Shown here piece after piece: positions 5,736-5,856 of a stretch of 5,856 bases of DNA. Location: NCBI GenBank assembly GCA_025922795.1, contig JAICHC010000205.1:1-5856 (forward strand), given 5' to 3'. Below the pieces are notes generated by a model, which searched no databases, had not been told where the DNA came from, and saw nothing but the letters and a program-made list of their open reading frames with translations. Both the position numbers and the translations under genes were made by a program. The first letter of the stretch is position 1, and every line of letters starts with the position of its first letter. The stretch comes from Candidatus Binatia bacterium. Its GTDB lineage: Bacteria > Desulfobacterota_B > Binatia > UBA9968.

Positions 5736-5856
5736 AACTTGCAACTTTTCTCTTCCGACAACAGGAACGACTTGGCGCCCTGGACGGCGCCAGTCGGATG
5801 GTTGATTTGCACACGGCTTACGCGTCCCACCTGCGCGAAGTTGAATCCAGTCCTTC
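5732..5856 (+). CDS. Second FAH-family protein, N-terminal part only (runs off the window)
   Basis: The start is a GTG at 5732-5734 whose last two bases form part of the TGA stop of the previous gene (4-nt GTGA overlap). Only 41 complete codons are visible. The protein begins (M)KLATFLFRQQERLGALDG and continues with MVDLHTAYASHL (23-34). This is the pattern of the N-terminal domain of bacterial FAH-family proteins, in which a short beta-rich start with R-x-GA and VDL-x-x-AYA precedes the catalytic domain. It also lines up with the start of the upstream FAH protein (DLPLAYAGYL against DLHTAYASHL), so the two are likely paralogs translated in a coupled manner. The catalytic domain is outside the window, so whether it keeps the metal ligands cannot be seen. 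Confidence 0.75.
   Translation, partial: MKLATFLFRQQERLGALDGASRMVDLHTAYASHLREVESSP

Noticed and set aside
5049..5830. Two long minus-strand open frames opposite the FAH gene
   Set aside because: They are antisense to a clear FAH-family protein and show no domain pattern of their own. GC-rich codon bias commonly produces such frames.

Overview
The window looks like ordinary chromosomal DNA from an uncultivated, GC-moderate (a little over half GC by eye), probably aerobic soil or aquatic bacterium. The gene content (CrtI/PYROXD2-like flavoproteins, a GcvT-fold protein and FAH-family hydrolases) is common in environmental proteobacterial, Desulfobacterota/Binatota-like and related lineages. There is no rRNA or other marker gene, so the lineage is only a guess. 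I saw no insertion sequence, tRNA, rRNA, CRISPR array or phage gene.

Layout. Positions 1-205 are non-coding and hold a short degenerate heptad repeat (72-99) and a small hairpin (168-185). On the minus strand, 206-1405 encodes an aminomethyltransferase-family (GcvT-fold) protein. A 98-bp divergent intergenic region (1406-1503) separates it from a plus-strand run. That run consists of two tandem paralogous FAD-dependent oxidoreductases (1504-3093 and 3100-4683, 6 nt apart), a 71-bp gap with two small hairpins, an FAH-family protein (4755-5735), and a second FAH-family gene that starts at a GTG overlapping the previous stop by 4 nt (5732) and runs off the window.

How the genes may work together. 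The arrangement suggests a catabolic cluster. A folate-type demethylase or aminomethyltransferase could take a one-carbon group, the flavoproteins could oxidise or desaturate a substrate or act on C-C or C-N bonds, and the FAH-type proteins could act on a 1,3-diketone, oxo-acid or enol product. The substrate cannot be read from the sequence. Two features stand out. Both enzyme types occur as adjacent, non-identical pairs. The first FAH protein has lost the residues that usually form the catalytic His and two of the three metal-binding acidic ligands, while the next gene opens with a family-typical FAH N-terminal domain. This raises the possibility of a degenerate subunit working with a catalytic partner.
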